From assembly GCF_000758325.1 (NCBI RefSeq), contig NZ_CP009459.1:4154001-4218000 (forward strand): DNA of 64,000 bases, in the 5' to 3' direction. The stretch is from Cedecea neteri (lineage in GTDB: Bacteria > Pseudomonadota > Gammaproteobacteria > Enterobacterales > Enterobacteriaceae). The stretch's first letter is position 1. The number at the start of each line of letters is the position of its first letter. The notes beneath the pieces are model-generated. The model was given only the letters and a program-made list of their open reading frames with translations. It had not been told where the DNA came from and ran no database searches. This document shows positions 61,086-64,000 of this stretch, piece by piece. A program made the translations under genes and the position numbers.

Positions 61086-61111
61086 AAAACCCCGCTTCGG
61101 CGGGGTTTTTT
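61086..61111 (+). terminator. Terminator of rplY
   Basis: CCCCGC-TTCG-GCGGGG stem-loop followed by six T residues. Confidence 0.94.
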
Positions 61112-61160
61112 GTTATATAAGCATTCCCGACGCCACGCCTGGCCAAAAGAGACAAATTCC

Positions 61161-61616
61161 ATGGTTGAAAAAATCCCTGCGGGTGCATCGCTGGTACCCG
61201 CCGTAGAGAAGGATATCCAGGCTATCAGGACGATACAAAGCTACCACGCCCATATCTATTTCGAGACGCCTGAACAAAGGCTGATTGCGGAACGGGTCCG
61301 GGCAGAGATTGCGCTGCGTTTTTCAGTGCTGCTGGGGCGCTGGCACGATGTGCCCGTTGGCCCTCATGCGCTGCCAATGTATCAGGTTGCTTTTATGCCG
61401 GAGGAGTTTGCGCGATTTGCGCCGTGGCTGATGCTGAACCGCTGCGGATTAACCGTACTGCTGCATCCCAACACCGGGCAACCCAGGGCCGATCATACCG
61501 ATCATGCCGTCTGGATGGGGCAAAAGCTTGAGATCCGCCATTTGCAGCGCCTGCCCGAAAACGAAGGGCCGGAGCCAGACTACATCCCTAATACTGCCCC
61601 GACGGTGTCGCCTTAA
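61161..61616 (+). CDS. DOPA 4,5-dioxygenase-family protein
   Basis: 151 residues from the ATG at 61161 (AAGAGACAAATTCC upstream). It carries SYHAHIYF, PVGPHALPMYQVAF and LLHPNTG...HTDHAVWMG; histidines in these segments match the small DOPA 4,5-dioxygenase/aromatic ring-opening family. No substrate or partner gene is nearby. Inserted between rplY and yejK, which are adjacent in E. coli. Confidence 0.82.
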   Translation: MVEKIPAGASLVPAVEKDIQAIRTIQSYHAHIYFETPEQRLIAERVRAEIALRFSVLLGRWHDVPVGPHALPMYQVAFMPEEFARFAPWLMLNRCGLTVLLHPNTGQPRADHTDHAVWMGQKLEIRHLQRLPENEGPEPDYIPNTAPTVSP

Positions 61617-61632
61617 GCATCAGCATGATGAT

Positions 61633-61660
61633 ACGGCCCGGCTAAAAACAGGCGGGCCGT
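61633..61660. terminator. Possible weak terminator between the dioxygenase and yejK
   Basis: Perfect 8-bp stem ACGGCCCG/CGGGCCGT with a 12-nt loop between two convergent genes. It has no clear T-run. Confidence 0.4.
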
Positions 61661-61669
61661 GTTAGCGAG

Positions 61670-62677
61670 CTATTTACCAGAGGAACGGCGCTGAAGCTGA
61701 TCGCGCAGATTCGGCGGCGTCCCTTTAATGGTTAAGGTGTCGGTTGCTGGATCCCAGAAAATACGCTCTCCCAGCAGCATGGCATCGAAGTTAATCGTCA
61801 GCCCGCCGCCGCTACCGGCATATTTCGTCAACTGTCGCAGCGTGCCGCGATCCGCCGGGAAGCTCTCTTCAAGCTCATAGCCTTTTTCGGCGGTGAACTG
61901 CTGGAAGTTTTTGTCGTCTACCGCCCACGGCAGCTCATCGGCCAGCGAAGAAAGTTCAATCTCTTCCCCCGCCTGAAGCTGTTCGTTGCAGTAAGCGTAA
62001 ACCTGCTGGCGCGCGGCCTGGCGTTCGTTTTTGTCCAGCTGAGCTTCGTTCGTGAAGTCGTCCAGCGCCTGCAGCAAACCTTTGTTCTGCGCTTTGGCGT
62101 TCAACCCTTCACTGGCGCCCAGGAAGTCCATAAAGAAATCAGCCACTTTGCGCCCCACTCTGCCCTTCAGGAAGGTCAGGTAGCGGGTAGATTCCGGATT
62201 GGTTTCCCATTCGGTCAAATCAATACGCGCCACGATATCCGCATGGTTGATGTCGAGATAGTGGGTCGCGCTGATATCCAGCTCTTCGTTAACGCGCATG
62301 CTGCTCAAATTGTTCAACACCGCCACCAGCAGGTATTCGACCGCCAGGTAACGATAGTGGCAGAACAGCACGATACCGCCGTCGGCAAACGGGTATTTTG
62401 CCAGCTCATCGCGAAGACGACCGGTCGCCGCACGGGTAAAGGCAAGAAAATCTTCATCGCCATTTCGCTGCAGGCGCAGCGCTTCGGCCAGTTCGCTCTC
62501 TTCGCTGAACAGGCCGTAAGCTTTATTTTTAGCGCTATAGACGCGATGCAGTTCCGCCATCATCTCTTCGACGGCACCGTCAGTTGCCAGCAGCGAGTCG
62601 CGCAGAACGACGTCCAGCGTCTGCTCATCGCGCTTAATCAATTGATGCAGGGCAATCTGGTTGATATCCAGACTCAT
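61670..62677 (-). CDS. yejK: Nucleoid-associated protein YejK (NdpA)
   Basis: 335 residues, NdpA family with [14 protein letters not shown] and the C-terminal [17 protein letters not shown]. Binds DNA and associates with the nucleoid in E. coli, where it also interacts with topoisomerase IV. Same length as E. coli. Confidence 0.94.
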   Translation of the reverse strand: MSLDINQIALHQLIKRDEQTLDVVLRDSLLATDGAVEEMMAELHRVYSAKNKAYGLFSEESELAEALRLQRNGDEDFLAFTRAATGRLRDELAKYPFADGGIVLFCHYRYLAVEYLLVAVLNNLSSMRVNEELDISATHYLDINHADIVARIDLTEWETNPESTRYLTFLKGRVGRKVADFFMDFLGASEGLNAKAQNKGLLQALDDFTNEAQLDKNERQAARQQVYAYCNEQLQAGEEIELSSLADELPWAVDDKNFQQFTAEKGYELEESFPADRGTLRQLTKYAGSGGGLTINFDAMLLGERIFWDPATDTLTIKGTPPNLRDQLQRRSSGK

Positions 62678-62813
62678 GTTAAACTCTCCTTTAAGACCGG
62701 GCGGTATTCAACCACTGCCGCTACCGGGACGCAAGTCGTGATAAAAAAGCGGAAAAATCGTCCCTGCTACGGTAAGATAATGCCCTTTCCCGAATACGAA
62801 TGATTTTTAATTT

Positions 62814-63041
62814 ATGCCACAAACATCCCGCTACAGTGACGAACAAGTTGAAGCGATGCTGACCGAACTGGCAGCCGTGCTGGAAAAACACCACGCGCCT
62901 ACCGATCTTTCCCTGATGGTCCTGGGAAATATGGTCACCAATCTGATAAACACCGACGTGGCGTCCGCTCAGCGTCGTCCTTTGGCTCGCTCCTTTGCTG
63001 AGGCGCTTCAAGCTTCAGTGAGCGAAGATAAAGCCCACTAA
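62814..63041 (+). CDS. yejL: DUF1414 small protein YejL
   Basis: 75 residues, soluble, helical ([32 protein letters not shown]). Function unknown. 19 bp before yejM and divergent from yejK, as in E. coli. Confidence 0.94.
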   Translation: MPQTSRYSDEQVEAMLTELAAVLEKHHAPTDLSLMVLGNMVTNLINTDVASAQRRPLARSFAEALQASVSEDKAH

Positions 63042-63060
63042 GGAACTATCGTAACAAGTT

Positions 63061-64000
63061 ATGGTGACTAACCGTCAGCGCTACCGCGAAAAAGTTTCCC
63101 AAATGGTCAGTTGGGGGCACTGGTTCGCCCTGTTTAATATCCTGCTGGCCATGCTGCTGGGTAGCCGCTATCTGTTTATCGCCGACTGGCCAACGACGCT
63201 GACGGGGCGAGTTTATTCGTACGTGAGCGTCGTCGGGCACTTCAGTTTTTTGGTGTTTGCCGCCTATTTACTGCTTATCTTTCCGCTGACGTTTATCGTC
63301 ATGTCGCAGCGCCTGCTGCGCTTTATCAGCGCGGCCCTGGCCACGGCGGGTATGACGTTATTGCTGATAGACAGCGAAGTTTTCACGCGTTTCCACCTCC
63401 ACCTTAATCCCACCGTCTGGGAACTGGTGATTAACCCCGACCAGGGGGAAATGGCCCGCGACTGGCAGTTGATGTTTATTAGCGTGCCGGTGATTCTGCT
63501 TATTGAGATGCTGTTTGCGACGTGGAGCTGGCAGAAGCTCCGAAGCCTCGGGCGTCGTCGGCAATACGCGCGTCCTTTAGTGATTCTGTTCTTTATCTCT
63601 TTCTTTAGTAGCCACCTGATGTACATCTGGGCGGATGCTAACTTCTATCGCCCTATTACTATGCAGCGGGCGAATCTGCCGCTCTCGTACCCAATGACCG
63701 CCCGTCGTTTCCTTGAAAAACACGGTCTGCTGGATGCCCAGGAATACCAGCGCAGGTTGGTTGAGCAAGGTAGCCCGGAAGCGCTATCGGTTCAGTATCC
63801 GCTGAGTAATCTGCAATTCCGCGATATGGGTCTCGGTAACAACGTGCTGCTGATTACCGTTGACGGGCTGAATGCCGGCACCGTGAGCAAAGATATGCCG
63901 GCGCTGAAGGCATTTGCTCACGATAATATCCGCTTTACTCAGCACATGAGCTCCGGGAATAACACCGACAGCGGCATCTTTGGCCTGTTCTACGGTATCT
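63061..64000 (+). CDS. yejM: Inner-membrane protein YejM (PbgA/LapC), 5' part
   Basis: The first 313 codons are present and the gene runs off the right edge. Five transmembrane segments (about 20-40, 52-77, 80-97, 137-155, 168-187), a basic linker, then the start of the sulfatase-like periplasmic domain (NNVLLITVDGLNAG). In E. coli it is essential and controls LPS synthesis by inhibiting LapB-FtsH turnover of LpxC. Confidence 0.96.
   Translation, partial: MVTNRQRYREKVSQMVSWGHWFALFNILLAMLLGSRYLFIADWPTTLTGRVYSYVSVVGHFSFLVFAAYLLLIFPLTFIVMSQRLLRFISAALATAGMTLLLIDSEVFTRFHLHLNPTVWELVINPDQGEMARDWQLMFISVPVILLIEMLFATWSWQKLRSLGRRRQYARPLVILFFISFFSSHLMYIWADANFYRPITMQRANLPLSYPMTARRFLEKHGLLDAQEYQRRLVEQGSPEALSVQYPLSNLQFRDMGLGNNVLLITVDGLNAGTVSKDMPALKAFAHDNIRFTQHMSSGNNTDSGIFGLFYGI

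Overview
The window is chromosomal DNA of a gamma-proteobacterium in the Enterobacteriaceae. From about 9 kb to the right end, the gene order is that of the E. coli/Salmonella 48-49 minute region: yohJK-cdd-sanA, mglCAB-galS-yeiB-folE-yeiG-cirA, lysP, yeiE/yeiH, nfo, fruAKB, setB-yeiW, yeiP-yeiQ-yeiR-lpxT-mepS-pdeN-yejABEF-yejG-bcr-rsuA-radD-rplY-yejK-yejL-yejM. The proteins resemble their E. coli counterparts closely and are almost the same length. Several insertions and losses show that it is neither Escherichia nor Salmonella. A less-studied genus such as Cedecea is my guess, but the sequence alone does not prove it. I saw no rRNA, tRNA, IS element, prophage or CRISPR array.

Left part (1-8.9 kb): a truncated MgtE-type magnesium transporter behind an M-box Mg2+ riboswitch; a LacI-family regulator divergent from an MFS transporter plus GH31 glycosidase pair, with two matching operator-like palindromes between them; then ybiT and ldtB (ybiS). 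In E. coli those two lie far away, so a synteny break falls at about 8.9 kb.

Middle (9-34 kb): yohJK, cdd and sanA are followed by the mgl galactose transport operon and galS. Both mglB and galS carry adjacent CRP and GalS sites. After yeiB, folE and yeiG comes a 650-bp gene-free stretch full of hairpins. Next is an iron cluster: cirA preceded on the same strand by a binding-protein/permease/ATPase set under a strong Fur box. lysP is followed by an extra polar amino-acid ABC operon, then yeiE/yeiH and nfo. A small HigBA-like toxin-antitoxin pair sits between nfo and fru; its toxin frame is broken while antitoxin and operators look intact.

Right part (34.7-64 kb): the fructose PTS operon with two Cra boxes, setB, yeiW, and an inserted copper locus (Met/His-rich DUF2946 protein plus TonB-dependent copper receptor with a Met-rich loop) with a small DUF2534 membrane protein. 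Then come the translation factor EfpL (yeiP), a sugar-acid dehydrogenase, a zinc GTPase, cell-envelope genes (lpxT, mepS, and yejM at the edge), the c-di-GMP phosphodiesterase pdeN, the peptide/microcin C transporter yejABEF, the drug exporter bcr, ribosome and DNA-repair genes, and a DOPA-dioxygenase-like gene inserted between rplY and yejK.

The most notable non-gene structures are the M-box, two copies of a ~110-bp palindromic repeat (both between convergent genes), a 128-bp repeat in the mgl operon, the hairpin field before cirA, and a long inverted repeat upstream of mepS.
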